DNA from: Verrucomicrobiia bacterium
GTDB taxonomy: Bacteria > Verrucomicrobiota > Verrucomicrobiia > Limisphaerales > UBA8199
Direction of reading: 5' to 3'
Length of the DNA stretch: 64,000 bases
Assembly: GCA_035946615.1 (NCBI GenBank)
Contig: DASYZB010000009.1
Span: 1 to 64,000 of the forward strand
Part shown: positions 1-9,699 of the stretch, one piece after another
How the letters are laid out: each line of letters begins with the position of its first letter
How positions within the stretch are numbered: the stretch's first letter is position 1
Notes under the pieces: generated by a model
The model's database searches: none
Seen by the model: only the letters and a program-made list of their open reading frames with translations
What the model was told of the DNA's origin: nothing
Translations under genes and position numbers: made by a program

Positions 1-1005
1 CGCTATTACCTTGCCGCCGGCGCCGGCGGCGTGGCTGTTGGCGCGCACACGACCCAATTCGAAATTCGCGATAAAAAGGCGGGCCTGCTTAAACCCGTTT
101 TTGAATTGATGGCCGAGGAACTGGCCCGGGCCGCGGTTCCAGCTCCCTTAAACCAATTTGGGCGCGGCGGGGTCAAAGCTCACGCTTCCGCAAAGGCACA
201 AGAAAGCCGTGCGGTGCGGATTGCCGGTCTCTGTGGCGCCACACGCCAGGCGGTCGCCGAAGCTACTCTGGCTCGCGAATTGGGCTACGACGCCGGCTTG
301 CTTAGCTTGAGCGCCTTGCGCCAGGCGACTGAAGAACAACTGCTCGCCCATTGCCAAGCCGTGGCGGAAATCATCCCGGTCTTCGGTTTCTATTTGCAGC
401 CGGCAGTCGGTGGCCGATTGCTGTCGTTTTCCTTTTGGGGTCGCTTCGCCGAGATCGAAAACGTCGTGGCGGTCAAAATCGCACCCTTTAACCGATACCA
501 AACCCTTGACGTCGTGCGCGCGGTGGCGGAAGCGGGCCGGGATGATATCGCTTTGTACACCGGCAACGATGATTCCATCGTGCTTGATTTGCTTACACCT
601 TATCGTATCCGAACGAGTGGGCGCGTGGTCGAACGCCGGATTGTAGGCGGATTGCTGGGGCATTGGGCAGTTTGGACTCGACGTGCGGTGGAATTACAAG
701 CCGAGTGCCGCCGAGTCGCCCTTAGCGGCCAAGCGGTTCCGCCGCAACTTCTCCAACGCGCTGTGGAGGTCACCGACTGCAACGCTGCATTCTTCGATGC
801 GGCGCATCAGTTCGCTGGTTGCATCCCGGGCATCCACGAAGTGCTTCGCCGCCAGGGTTTGTTGGCCGGCCTGTGGTGTCTCAATTCCAGCGAGACTCTC
901 AGTCCGGGTCAAGGCGAGGCGATTGACAGGGTCTATAAAGCTTACCCGCACCTGAATGATGACCCGTTCGTGGTCCGCAATCGGGACGAATGGCTGCGCG
1001 GCTGA
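1..1005 (+). CDS. Dihydrodipicolinate synthase family protein (5' end outside window)
   Basis: The frame is open from base 1, so the true start lies before the window. The first visible residues (RYYLAAGAGG, then VGAHTTQFEIR) match the internal glycine-rich part of DapA-like (beta/alpha)8 aldolases. The likely Schiff-base lysine is in VAVKIAPFNRY (codon at 475-477), where this superfamily keeps its catalytic Lys. The family condenses or cleaves pyruvate-type keto acids. The substrate cannot be told, and this divergent branch is probably not the biosynthetic DapA itself. It ends with GGC TGA and overlaps the next gene by 16 bases, which suggests co-translation. Confidence 0.8.
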   Translation, partial: RYYLAAGAGGVAVGAHTTQFEIRDKKAGLLKPVFELMAEELARAAVPAPLNQFGRGGVKAHASAKAQESRAVRIAGLCGATRQAVAEATLARELGYDAGLLSLSALRQATEEQLLAHCQAVAEIIPVFGFYLQPAVGGRLLSFSFWGRFAEIENVVAVKIAPFNRYQTLDVVRAVAEAGRDDIALYTGNDDSIVLDLLTPYRIRTSGRVVERRIVGGLLGHWAVWTRRAVELQAECRRVALSGQAVPPQLLQRAVEVTDCNAAFFDAAHQFAGCIPGIHEVLRRQGLLAGLWCLNSSETLSPGQGEAIDRVYKAYPHLNDDPFVVRNRDEWLRG

Positions 1006-1907
1006 AAAGTTCAAGGCAAATGGAATCCACTCGACCAGCCTTATGCCTGCGCAAGCTGACCTCGGCAGACCTGGCCTTCGCCGATTCTATTCGCGCACTC
1101 GCCGGTTGGAACCAAACCTTGGCAGACTGGGAGCGCTTCCTGGCAACGGACCCGGATGGCTGTTTCCTGGCGGAATGGAGAGGAACACCCGCCGGCACAG
1201 CCACGACTACCATCTACGGGGCGCAATTAGCCTGGATCGGCATGGTCCTGGTGCACCCGGATTTCCGCCGGCGCGGGATTGGTCGCGCGCTGCTGCAACA
1301 CGCCATTGCATATCTGCACAACCGCGGCGTGCGCTGTATCAAACTGGACGCTACGCCCGAAGGCAAGCTGGTCTATGACGCACTTGGTTTTCGCACCGAG
1401 TGGACCCTCAAACGCTGGGCCGGCCGTCCTGGGGCGGCCAAGCGGGCCACCCCCGCGCCTGAACTCAGAGCGTGGCGGCCTGCGGACGCAGCATTCGTCG
1501 AACCGCTGGATACGGCGGCATTCGGCGTCTGGCGCCGGTCATTGTGGGTCACATTGGGAAGCGCCGGAGGCGTGGGTTTGGTGACTGAATCCAAAAATGG
1601 CGGCTTGGCCGGATTGGGCTTCGTCCGCCCTGGTTCGCAGGCGCTCCACCTTGGACCCGTGATAGCAAACTCGCCCGAGGTTGGCCTCGACCTGATCGAA
1701 GGGCTCATGGTCCGCGCGATGGAGGCGCGCAACCCCGGCGATACAATCTTTTGGGATATCCCCGATCCGAATGAGAGGGCAGTGTCGTGGGCGCAAGGCC
1801 ACGTGCTCAGTGTCCAACGCCCTTTGATCCGAATGTTTCTTGGCGAGAACGCCACCCTGGGCGACCCACGCCGGCAGTTCGCCATCGGTGGTCCGGAGGT
1901 TGGCTGA
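990..1907 (+). CDS. GNAT family N-acetyltransferase with second C-terminal GNAT-like domain
   Basis: About 305 residues. The N-terminal half carries a standard acetyl-CoA binding motif, VHPDFRRRGIGRALLQHA (R/Q-x-x-G-x-G/A type), followed by a beta strand and YDALGFR, typical of GNAT enzymes. The C-terminal half, from about residue 150, resembles the extra acetyltransferase-like domain found in YitH-type two-domain GNATs. The start overlaps the upstream aldolase gene; an alternative start is the Met at 1020. The acceptor is unknown, and an amine or amino-acid derivative made by the neighbouring gene is only a guess. Confidence 0.8.
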   Translation: MAARLKSSRQMESTRPALCLRKLTSADLAFADSIRALAGWNQTLADWERFLATDPDGCFLAEWRGTPAGTATTTIYGAQLAWIGMVLVHPDFRRRGIGRALLQHAIAYLHNRGVRCIKLDATPEGKLVYDALGFRTEWTLKRWAGRPGAAKRATPAPELRAWRPADAAFVEPLDTAAFGVWRRSLWVTLGSAGGVGLVTESKNGGLAGLGFVRPGSQALHLGPVIANSPEVGLDLIEGLMVRAMEARNPGDTIFWDIPDPNERAVSWAQGHVLSVQRPLIRMFLGENATLGDPRRQFAIGGPEVG

Positions 1908-1996
1908 TTATCAGCTTGCGGGCTGGCCTGGGGTTTGCGTGGTGCGATGGGCAAATCATGAAACCTTTTGGAGGGGATTAACGTCTTTGATTATGT

Positions 1997-3474
1997 ATGT
2001 TGCAGGCTTTGTCAAGGGATCGGTGGAATTTCACCACGGCGTCGCACCTGCTGAACCGCGCCGGTTTTGGGGGCACGCCGGGAGAGATTGAGAGGCTGGT
2101 GGCGCTGGGGCCGGAGAAAGCGGTTTCGTGGTTTGTGGATTATGAATCCACGCCGGATACGACGCCCAATCCCGAGTGGGCCAAGCCTGACCCGGAGCGT
2201 TTCGAGCGGCTGCGCGCGGCGCGGATGGCAGGACCTGAAGAGCGGCGGAAAATTCAACAGGCCGAGCAAAAGGGGCAGCGGGATCATTTTATCGAGTTGA
2301 AGGGTTGGTGGCTGGAGCGAATGGCCAAAGGCCCGAGGCCATTCCAGGAGAGGATGGTTCTTTTCTGGCACGGCCACTTCGCGACGAGCATGCAGAAGGT
2401 GCGGGATGCCTACCTGATGTGGCGTCAGAATGATTTGTTTCGCCGGCTGGCGACGGGCAAATGGCTCGAGCTGCTCACCGCCATGGGAAAGGACCCGGCG
2501 ATGCTGATCTGGCTGGACGAGGCCCAAAGCCGCAAGGAGCATCCCAACGAGAATTTCGCGCGGGAGTTGATGGAGTTGTTCACCCTGGGCGAAGGCAATT
2601 ACACGGAAAAGGATGTGACCGAAGCGGCGCGGGCCCTGACGGGTTGGTCGTACAACCGACGCGAGCAGGAGTTTATCGAGCGGCCATACTGGCATGACAA
2701 CGGGCAGAAGACCATTTTCGGCCAGCAAGGGAATTTCAATGGGGACGATCTCCTGCGTTTGATTGCAGCGCGGGCAGAGTCCGCCCGATTTATTACCGGC
2801 AAATTGTGGACCTTCTTTGCCGGGTCGGAGCCCTCGGGGAGTTTGAACGAGGCGCTGGCGGCGGAGTTCAGGAATAAAGGAAACGAATTCAAGCCGCTGA
2901 TGCGGACGCTGTTTCTTTCTGAAGAGTTTTATGCGGCGTCGATCATCCGCAACCAGGTCAAGAGCCCGGTCCAATGGCTGGTGGGCAGCGCGCGCATGCT
3001 CGAACGGGAGTTGCCCCCGCCGCTGGTTTGTTTCGGATTGACCCGCAACCTGGGCCAGGACCTGTTGGCGCCGCCCAACGTGAAAGGGTGGGATGGGGGA
3101 CTGAGCTGGATAACGACCAACACGCTGCTGGCGCGGTATAACGAGGCAGCCATACTGGTCTGGTGCAGGGAGACAAGTCGATGCTGGCGGGGGGGCTGGC
3201 CAATCGTCCGGGGCTTGACCGGGCCATGAGACGCCGGTTCGCCCAATCCAGCGTGGGCGGGGTGGATGTGCGCAAATTGTTCTCCGACCAGGAGCTTGCC
3301 AGCCAGGATGGCCTGGTCGCGGCGCTCGAACGGCGCCTGCTGCAATCCAAACTCAAAGCCAAACAGGAGAAGGCGCTGCGCGATTACCTGGACGGCGAAG
3401 GCGAGCTGAACGACCAGACGGTTTTGAATGCCATTCGGCTGGTCATGGCGACACCGGAATACCAATTGACTTAA
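1997..3474 (+). pseudogene. DUF1800 domain protein, interrupted by one frameshift
   Basis: The frame beginning at the ATG at 1997 (a stop at 1988 rules out an earlier start) gives a typical DUF1800 N-terminus, HLLNRAGFGGTPGEIERL, then MVLFWHGHFATS and a long conserved core with NFARELMELFTLG. It runs to LLARYNEAAILV and then into unrelated residues that stop at 3229. The rest of the family (GDKSMLAGG to MATPEYQLT) continues in another frame from about 3163 to 3474. The shift, near 3150-3165, equals one missing base. DUF1800 genes normally sit directly before a DUF1501 gene, as here (3 bases before 3478). Function is unknown; the pair is generally exported. This may be a real mutation or a base-calling error. 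Confidence 0.85.
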
Positions 3475-3477
3475 ATT

Positions 3478-4812
3478 ATGAAAACCGAGCCGACTTTCCA
3501 AACCCGGCGTGATTTCCTGCGCGCCACGCTCCTGGGCGGGGCCTTTAGCTGGACGATTCCAACGTTCCTGGCCAACACGCTTTCTGCGCTGCAGGCCGAA
3601 GCCGCCGATAAAGCGACGCAGGCGGTTACCGGGCGGGACGGACCGATCCTGGTGGTCTTGCAAATGGCCGGGGGTAATGACGGCTTGAATACAGTCGTGC
3701 CCTACACGAACGATTACTATCATCGCGCCCGTCCACGGATCGGGTTGAAAGGGGAGGGATTGCTCAAGCTCAATGACGAGTTGGCTCTGCATCCGCACCT
3801 GACCGGGTTCAAAGAACTGTATGACGCCGGGCGCCTGGCCATCGTGCAGGGCGCCGGCTACCCCAATCCCAACCGGTCGCATTTTCGTTCGACCGAAATT
3901 TGGCAGACGGCCAGCGACTCGAATCGGTTCGAGCGTTACGGATGGTTGGGGCGCTACTTCGATAATGCCTGCGCCGGGTGCGACCCGACTGTAGGGGTGA
4001 GCGTCGGGCGGCAGACGCCCCAGGCTTTTTTTGCCAAAGACCCGATGGGCATCAGCCTGGAAAACCCGCAGAACTATCGATTTCTGCCGCCGCGCGGCGA
4101 AGGGGCGCATGAGGCGCAAATGGTTGATGAATCTTTTCAAAAACTGAACCAGGCGGATGGGGATGTCTCGGCCAATTCCGGCGGGAGCATAGGGTCGATT
4201 CACGGGGCGGGGCGATTGAGCGGCGGCTCGGCGCTGGATTTTCTGGAACGCACCGCCCTGGAGGCGCGAGTGAGTTCCGACACGATTCGGGAGATAGCAA
4301 GCCGGAGCGAAACGCAAGGGGTCTATCCGGCGTCGCCGCTGGGGAATTCTTTGAAGCTGACGGCCAAGCTCATTGGAGGGGGGCTGCAGGCGCGGGTGTT
4401 TTATCTCTCGCAAGGGGGTTACGACACGCATACCAACCAGGTTGCGACGCAAAATCGGTTGCTGCAGGATTTGGGGGATTCGGTAAGAGCGTTTGTGGAT
4501 GATATGGAAAAGCAAGGGAATCTCTCGCGGGTGCTGGTGATGACGTTCAGCGAGTTCGGCCGGCGCGTAGCGGAGAACGCCAGCGGGGGCACCGATCACG
4601 GGGCGGCGGCGCCGTTGTTTATGATTGGAAAGAAGCTCCAGGCGGGGTTGCTGGGGACATTCCCGAGCCTGGCTCCGGGGGACCTTTTCCAAGGAGATAT
4701 CAGGTACACCGTGGATTTCCGGTCGGTGTATGCGTCGGTTTTGGAGAACTGGCTCAAGACGCCGAGTGTTCCGATATTGGGGAGGCAATTCCCTTTGCTG
4801 CACGTGGTGTAG
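3478..4812 (+). CDS. DUF1501 domain-containing protein, Tat-exported
   Basis: 444 residues. The N-terminus has a twin-arginine signal, QTRRDFLRATLLGG, followed by a hydrophobic stretch, so export in a folded state is likely. The mature part opens with the DUF1501 hallmark VVLQMAGGNDGLNTVVPY and keeps the later SHFRSTEIWQT, GGYDTHTNQ and FSEFGRRVAENASGGTDHG segments, which resemble the alkaline-phosphatase/sulfatase fold. The family's biochemical role is not established. It follows the frameshifted DUF1800 gene at once, in the usual two-gene arrangement. Confidence 0.92.
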   Translation: MKTEPTFQTRRDFLRATLLGGAFSWTIPTFLANTLSALQAEAADKATQAVTGRDGPILVVLQMAGGNDGLNTVVPYTNDYYHRARPRIGLKGEGLLKLNDELALHPHLTGFKELYDAGRLAIVQGAGYPNPNRSHFRSTEIWQTASDSNRFERYGWLGRYFDNACAGCDPTVGVSVGRQTPQAFFAKDPMGISLENPQNYRFLPPRGEGAHEAQMVDESFQKLNQADGDVSANSGGSIGSIHGAGRLSGGSALDFLERTALEARVSSDTIREIASRSETQGVYPASPLGNSLKLTAKLIGGGLQARVFYLSQGGYDTHTNQVATQNRLLQDLGDSVRAFVDDMEKQGNLSRVLVMTFSEFGRRVAENASGGTDHGAAAPLFMIGKKLQAGLLGTFPSLAPGDLFQGDIRYTVDFRSVYASVLENWLKTPSVPILGRQFPLLHVV

Positions 4813-4863
4813 GTAAGTTAAGTTTCCGACAAAGGGGTGAGATCGTTAGGGACTGCTCAATAT

Positions 4864-7800
4864 TTAAGGGGGGGGAGGGGAGTTGGTGTGAGAGAGGCCG
4901 GGTTCTTCGGGCAGCAGGCCTTTCAAGCCGCGCAAGGGATGAAAGGGCAGGAGCATGAGTTTGGGCAGGATAAACACCGGCTCGCTCTTGGGGTCGTGGA
5001 GGGTGCCGGTCACTTTGTATTCGAACATTTTGGTCACCGGCCAAAAGACGGTGCTAACAATGGGGCCGACGAGCCACATATCGCGCAGGAGGGCGGCTTC
5101 GACTCGAGCGTTGAGCCGGCTTTGCAAATCGACAGTTCCGCGGTAATCCAGGCGCACGGGTGGAGAGCGGATTTCGAGGTCGTCGGAGCGCAGGACGCCG
5201 TTGGTGGCGACAAAGGTGCAGGTGGCGGCGGTGGCACGGCTGCTGCCCAAGCCGGGGGCGATGCCGTTGAGCACCGGGCTGAAGATGCCGAATAAGGGGA
5301 TGTCCCAAATGACGCCGTCGCGCAGGTCCAGGGAGCCGTAGCCGAACACCGACTGCCAGTTCTCTGTATCGCCCTGGGTGACCGACAGGTTGCCGCTGAG
5401 GCGGCCTTCGAGGTGGTTGGTTCCGGGAGAGAGGTCGGCGGCGAGGAATTGCAAGAGGGCATTAGTGGCGCTGAGAGAGAACTGCAGAGCGGCGGGTTGG
5501 TTGGGATGGAAACGGAAGTTGGCGCTGCCCCAGGCGGCGCCGTCATAGAAATCAGCGCGGACGCCGCTCAAAGCCAGTTGGAGTCCCGCCCAATGGACGT
5601 GGCCGGTGATGTGGGGAGAGGCCAGCTTCCACCAATGAAACGGGCCTCCGTCGAGGTCAAACTCCAGATCGGCGCCTTCCTCGCCTTCCATTGGAATGAT
5701 GCCGTGGACATGGGCGACGGGAGGGTGGTCGAAGTGATAGGGTTCGATGGCGCGAGCGATATGAGGACCGATGGCGCGAGCGACGAGCAAGGGGTCAGCG
5801 GTGCTAAAGCCGTTGGTGAGATAAACCAGGTGGACGTTAAAATCGGCGGCCAAGCCGTCGGCGCGCAAGAGTTGGGGGCCGAGCTGGACGAGAGGAGCGA
5901 GGCATTGGAGCACTCGATTGGTATATTGGAGGGCGGTTTGGAGGGAAGTTGCCGATGCGCCGCGCAAGGAAAAATTGGTTAAGGCAACGCGGGCTTTGAA
6001 GCCGGTGCGCTGTGGGTCGTGAAAGCGGCCCCAAACCTCCGCATCCAGAAGAGGCGGTTGGGAGAAGGAGATGAGATCGAAGGCGCGTTGTTGGGGTTGA
6101 TCGAGCAAGGGTCGCAGGATGCGGGGATCGATGGAGCTGGAGAAGTGCCAATAGAAATCGTGGGTTAGGTCGCTGGCGTGGAGGAGGGCCTCGATGCGGC
6201 CCTCGGGGCGGGTGAGAGTGAGGTCTGGCAAAGACCAGGAGAGATTGGAATAGGCGAAATGGGAGCGGGCGGAGGCAACGGGGATGGTATTGAAAGAGCC
6301 GCCGTGTTCGAGAGAGAATTGGCCGTGGATTTGGAACGAGGGGCGGATCTCGGCGCGCCAATCCGGTTGGAGGTTGGTCCAGGCGGGCAAAGTGAGGGCG
6401 AGGTCGGCAGAGAGGCGAGGGGGTTGGTCCCAGGCGAGGGGTTGGAGAAAGCGGCGGCCACCTTCGGTGAGGAGGGCGTGGATTTTATGGGGGTCGAAAT
6501 CGGAGGAAAGGGAAGCGTGTGCCAGGCGGGAAGCGACATTGAGGCCGGCGTGGGCGTTGAGGCTGCCTTGATAGAGGCGTGCTTCGAGGTTGGTGATGGT
6601 CAACAGCGGGGCGCGCCACTTGCCCGCGCAAGTGATTTCATCGACGACGATTTTTGGGGACTGGAAATCGGAGAGATGGCAGCGCCAATCGAGGAGGAAA
6701 GGCTGGAGGTTGGTCCAGAGCCCCCAGGCGGGGTCGGAGGCGGGAGGCAGATTGGTTGAGAGGAGGCGGTCCATGCTGCCGCTGAAATCCAGTTGAGCGG
6801 CGCTGCCCCAGCGGGATTGGACGAAGCCGCACTGGAAATGGCCCTGACCAGAAAGAGGGACGGGGTTGGTAATTGAGTGGACCCACTGAGCGGTGAACAA
6901 GGCATTGGTGCCTTGTGCCCACTGGGTATGGGCCTGGTCGGCGGAGAGGCGCAAGTCTGCGGTGACAAGATTGGTGGAGCCGGGGAGCGAGACGAGGTGG
7001 ATGAGGAGGGCGAAATTGGTAATGGCGGCCCACCGGCTTTTGGCTTGGGCTGCTTCGAGGTTCAATTGGGCGCGCAAGGAGCCGTTGGTATCTGCGGGAA
7101 AGAGTTTTGCGGTGAAGCGGCCCTGGGAGACAGCGCCCCAAGGGGTATCGGCGCCGGGTGCGGTGAGGGCGATGCGGGCGGTGAAACTCTCGGGTGAGCG
7201 GGCATCGCCGGAGAGGTCCAGGCGCAGTTCGGGCGAGGCGGAGAAATGGATGCGGTCGAGAGTTTCGGCGAGGCGCCGGAGGCGGTTGGGCCAGACCTCG
7301 AGTGAAGGGCGAGCGTGGCCGGCAGGATGAAGGACCTTCCAATGGCGGAGAGCGGAGGCGTTGGTGATGATGCCTGAGAGTTGGATATGAGCGCCGGCGA
7401 AGGAGGCGCTGAAATCGTCCAAAGCCCATTGGTCATTGGGAAGGAAGCGGAGGTAAGTTTGGATGTGCTGGACAGAGAGGGCGTTGTCGGGCGGGTAGTC
7501 CGGCAGGGGCCAGGTCAACTGGCCGCGCTGCAAGACGAGGGCATCGATCTGGAAATGGAGGTGAGCCAAGGCGCGGAAGTTGAGCAGGAGGCGGACCTCG
7601 TTGACGAGGAGGTGAGGGCTGAGAGGCTGTCCGGCCTGGCCGAAGCGGACATTATCAGCGACGAAGCCCTGGTAAAAGCGGAGGCGCAGGCGAGAGAACT
7701 GGAGGTCGAGTCCGCGAGCCTGGAGGCGCTGGACTAGAGGGCGAGAAATCCAGGAAGGGAGGCCGACCTGGTTGAGATAGATAATGGAAGCCAGGAGGAG

Positions 7801-7887
7801 GAAGATGAGGAACCAGAGGGCAATACGGCAGCGCCTGAAGCAGAGGAAGCAGAGTCGCCAGAAGGGTCTGTGATGAGGATGGCCCAT
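4864..7887 (-). CDS. Large AsmA-like membrane-anchored protein
   Basis: 1007 residues. A basic N-terminus is followed by one membrane segment (about residues 22-40, ALWFLIFLLLASIIYL), then a long beta-rich region with repeated short strands. The C-terminal part reads YRGTVDLQSRLNARVEAALL, then VSTVFWPVTKMFEYKVTGTLHDP, which is the end found in AsmA/DUF3971/TamB-like proteins that bridge or organise the envelope. This suggests a periplasmic repeating beta-groove protein for lipid transfer or outer-membrane homeostasis. It is last in a minus-strand run: only 12 bases separate it from the DUF4340 gene, so it is probably co-transcribed with the ABC module. No recognisable Shine-Dalgarno precedes the ATG. 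Confidence 0.75.
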   Translation of the reverse strand: MGHPHHRPFWRLCFLCFRRCRIALWFLIFLLLASIIYLNQVGLPSWISRPLVQRLQARGLDLQFSRLRLRFYQGFVADNVRFGQAGQPLSPHLLVNEVRLLLNFRALAHLHFQIDALVLQRGQLTWPLPDYPPDNALSVQHIQTYLRFLPNDQWALDDFSASFAGAHIQLSGIITNASALRHWKVLHPAGHARPSLEVWPNRLRRLAETLDRIHFSASPELRLDLSGDARSPESFTARIALTAPGADTPWGAVSQGRFTAKLFPADTNGSLRAQLNLEAAQAKSRWAAITNFALLIHLVSLPGSTNLVTADLRLSADQAHTQWAQGTNALFTAQWVHSITNPVPLSGQGHFQCGFVQSRWGSAAQLDFSGSMDRLLSTNLPPASDPAWGLWTNLQPFLLDWRCHLSDFQSPKIVVDEITCAGKWRAPLLTITNLEARLYQGSLNAHAGLNVASRLAHASLSSDFDPHKIHALLTEGGRRFLQPLAWDQPPRLSADLALTLPAWTNLQPDWRAEIRPSFQIHGQFSLEHGGSFNTIPVASARSHFAYSNLSWSLPDLTLTRPEGRIEALLHASDLTHDFYWHFSSSIDPRILRPLLDQPQQRAFDLISFSQPPLLDAEVWGRFHDPQRTGFKARVALTNFSLRGASATSLQTALQYTNRVLQCLAPLVQLGPQLLRADGLAADFNVHLVYLTNGFSTADPLLVARAIGPHIARAIEPYHFDHPPVAHVHGIIPMEGEEGADLEFDLDGGPFHWWKLASPHITGHVHWAGLQLALSGVRADFYDGAAWGSANFRFHPNQPAALQFSLSATNALLQFLAADLSPGTNHLEGRLSGNLSVTQGDTENWQSVFGYGSLDLRDGVIWDIPLFGIFSPVLNGIAPGLGSSRATAATCTFVATNGVLRSDDLEIRSPPVRLDYRGTVDLQSRLNARVEAALLRDMWLVGPIVSTVFWPVTKMFEYKVTGTLHDPKSEPVFILPKLMLLPFHPLRGLKGLLPEEPGLSHTNSPPPP

Positions 7888-7899
7888 TGGAGGAGAGGT

Positions 7900-9690
7900 T
7901 CACGGGGCCGCGAGGTAGGCAGCGATGTCGCGGTAGAGGAGCCAAGGCAGTTCGAGGAACCAGGGTTGGCCGTCGAAGGAGACGGCGGCGTAGCGGTTGC
8001 CGGAGGGGGCATCGCCGCCGAATTGGATGGAGGCTTTCTGTCCATTCTTGAGGTCGAAGGTAACTTCGTAGGGAGGGTTGGTGAAGCCGAAGCGGGAAAA
8101 GTTAGTGGGGCCGAAGCCGGCCCAGTCGGCGGCGGTGGCCTGGCAGAGGCCACGAACGGTTTCCTCAAGAGGGATATCATCAACGACGCCCTGAGAACCC
8201 GGTGCGAGGGACCATTTGTAGGCCTCGGCGCGGAGGATGGAGCGTATTTTGCCGGCCTGGTGGATGGTGATGCCGGCGATGTCGTTGGTAGAGAAGGACC
8301 AAAGCTTACGTTCACGCAACTGGTAGGGGGCGTAAGGGAGTTTGGCGAAATCATCCGGGCTGACGGCATAGACGGACGTTTCGTCGGCGCGTCGGGCATA
8401 AACGCGGTTGGGCTGGTTGGTGGCGAAACCGAAATAGAGGTCAGCCAGGAGGGTATTGGTAGTGGAAGAAGGGCCGGGGGCGGCTTTGAGGATGTAACGG
8501 CGGGCGGGGGGGTCCAGGCCATATTTGGGCCAATCCGGGGCATTGACGACGTCTTTAGCAAAATCGATGATTTTGAGGTTGCCCATGAGAGAGAGGCAAT
8601 CCTGTACAGCGGTGGCATCGGCGGGGAAATTTTCGGGCAAGACGCGCCAGGAATCGTTGGTTGGGTTAGCGACGAGAGAGAAGGGGTGGTCCTGGGCATG
8701 GACTTCGAGCGTCTGGACGGGTTCGGTGAGGGTCAGGAGGTGCGGGTCGCGGAAATCATTAGCGGAGATCCCGCGCCATGGGGCCAGGGCATTGGTGGTG
8801 ACGGTGACGATGGTATTTTGATCGGCGCGCCGGGCATAGATTTGTGAGGGGTCGTTGGTGGCGATTTTGCCGAACTGGAGGAGGACGGGCGGGTTGGTGC
8901 CGTGGGCCAGGGCGAGTTGGGTATCCGGGTTGGCGAGGCCAAAGGAATCGAGGTCGGCTTTAGGGTCATCGGAAACGAACTGGCGAACGCGGAGGGCGTG
9001 GAGGCGGCGGAGGGAATCCTCGATGCGGGCGTTGTCAGCGCGAGCTGGGAAGGGATCGACGACGCGCCAGAGGAGGTTGGGGTCCCGGCGGAGGACGAAG
9101 GCCTTGGAGTTATTGGTGACGGCGATGCGGTCGAAGGGTGCGTCGAGGTTAAGCAGGGTGGTATCGCGCCAGTCGTTGGCGGAGCGGGGGATGAGTTTGA
9201 GGAGAGAGGCGTCCACGACGAAGGCGCCTTCGTGTCCAACGACCTCAAGGAAGAGCTGGTCACCGGGGGGAGTTTTATCGCCCAGGAGGACGTGGATGAG
9301 GTAATCGCCCTGTTGAATGAGGATGGAGGCCTGTGGGGAAGCGAAGCCGAACTCTTCATCGGCGTTGGTATGGGCGCGGAGTTCGGACTCGGAGATGGAG
9401 GCGGCGGCGGTGAGGTTGAGGAGGCCTTTGAGGAGGTCGTCGATGGAGGCGGCCTGGGCAGGGTAAACCAAGGGCTCGGTCAACTGCCAGGCGGCATTGG
9501 TGCGGCAGGCGCGGATTTCGAGTTGGCCGGGGCCGGGGCGAACCTGGATGGAAGTGACATCGGCAGGGGCGAGGTTGGGGAGGATTTTTAGGGCGCCCGA
9601 GGCATGATGGAAGTTGCGCTGGAAGAAGAAGATGAAAGCAAAGAGGCCAGAGGCGACGAGGAGCCAGAGCCAGGTATTTTTGAAACTCAT
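7900..9690 (-). CDS. DUF4340 domain-containing protein
   Basis: 596 residues. One N-terminal membrane segment (about residues 7-23, WLWLLVASGLFAFIFFF) precedes an extracytoplasmic region with internally repeated blocks of the type NxxWxLxxPxxxxAxxxxIxxLLxxLxxL, the signature of DUF4340. Asn-Asp-rich beta motifs recur about every 150-180 residues, which suggests two to three tandem copies. The family has no known activity but is almost always found directly after a GldG-type ABC auxiliary gene, exactly as here (9-base gap). A role as a substrate-facing or envelope-tethered part of the transporter is inferred from context. Confidence 0.88.
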   Translation of the reverse strand: MSFKNTWLWLLVASGLFAFIFFFQRNFHHASGALKILPNLAPADVTSIQVRPGPGQLEIRACRTNAAWQLTEPLVYPAQAASIDDLLKGLLNLTAAASISESELRAHTNADEEFGFASPQASILIQQGDYLIHVLLGDKTPPGDQLFLEVVGHEGAFVVDASLLKLIPRSANDWRDTTLLNLDAPFDRIAVTNNSKAFVLRRDPNLLWRVVDPFPARADNARIEDSLRRLHALRVRQFVSDDPKADLDSFGLANPDTQLALAHGTNPPVLLQFGKIATNDPSQIYARRADQNTIVTVTTNALAPWRGISANDFRDPHLLTLTEPVQTLEVHAQDHPFSLVANPTNDSWRVLPENFPADATAVQDCLSLMGNLKIIDFAKDVVNAPDWPKYGLDPPARRYILKAAPGPSSTTNTLLADLYFGFATNQPNRVYARRADETSVYAVSPDDFAKLPYAPYQLRERKLWSFSTNDIAGITIHQAGKIRSILRAEAYKWSLAPGSQGVVDDIPLEETVRGLCQATAADWAGFGPTNFSRFGFTNPPYEVTFDLKNGQKASIQFGGDAPSGNRYAAVSFDGQPWFLELPWLLYRDIAAYLAAP

Positions 9691-9699
9691 GCCGGGGCT

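Noticed and set aside
2929-4803. 624-codon minus-strand frame opposite DUF1501
   Set aside because: Antisense shadow: R/P/Q-rich, no domain, and the plus strand encodes a well-conserved DUF1501 protein.
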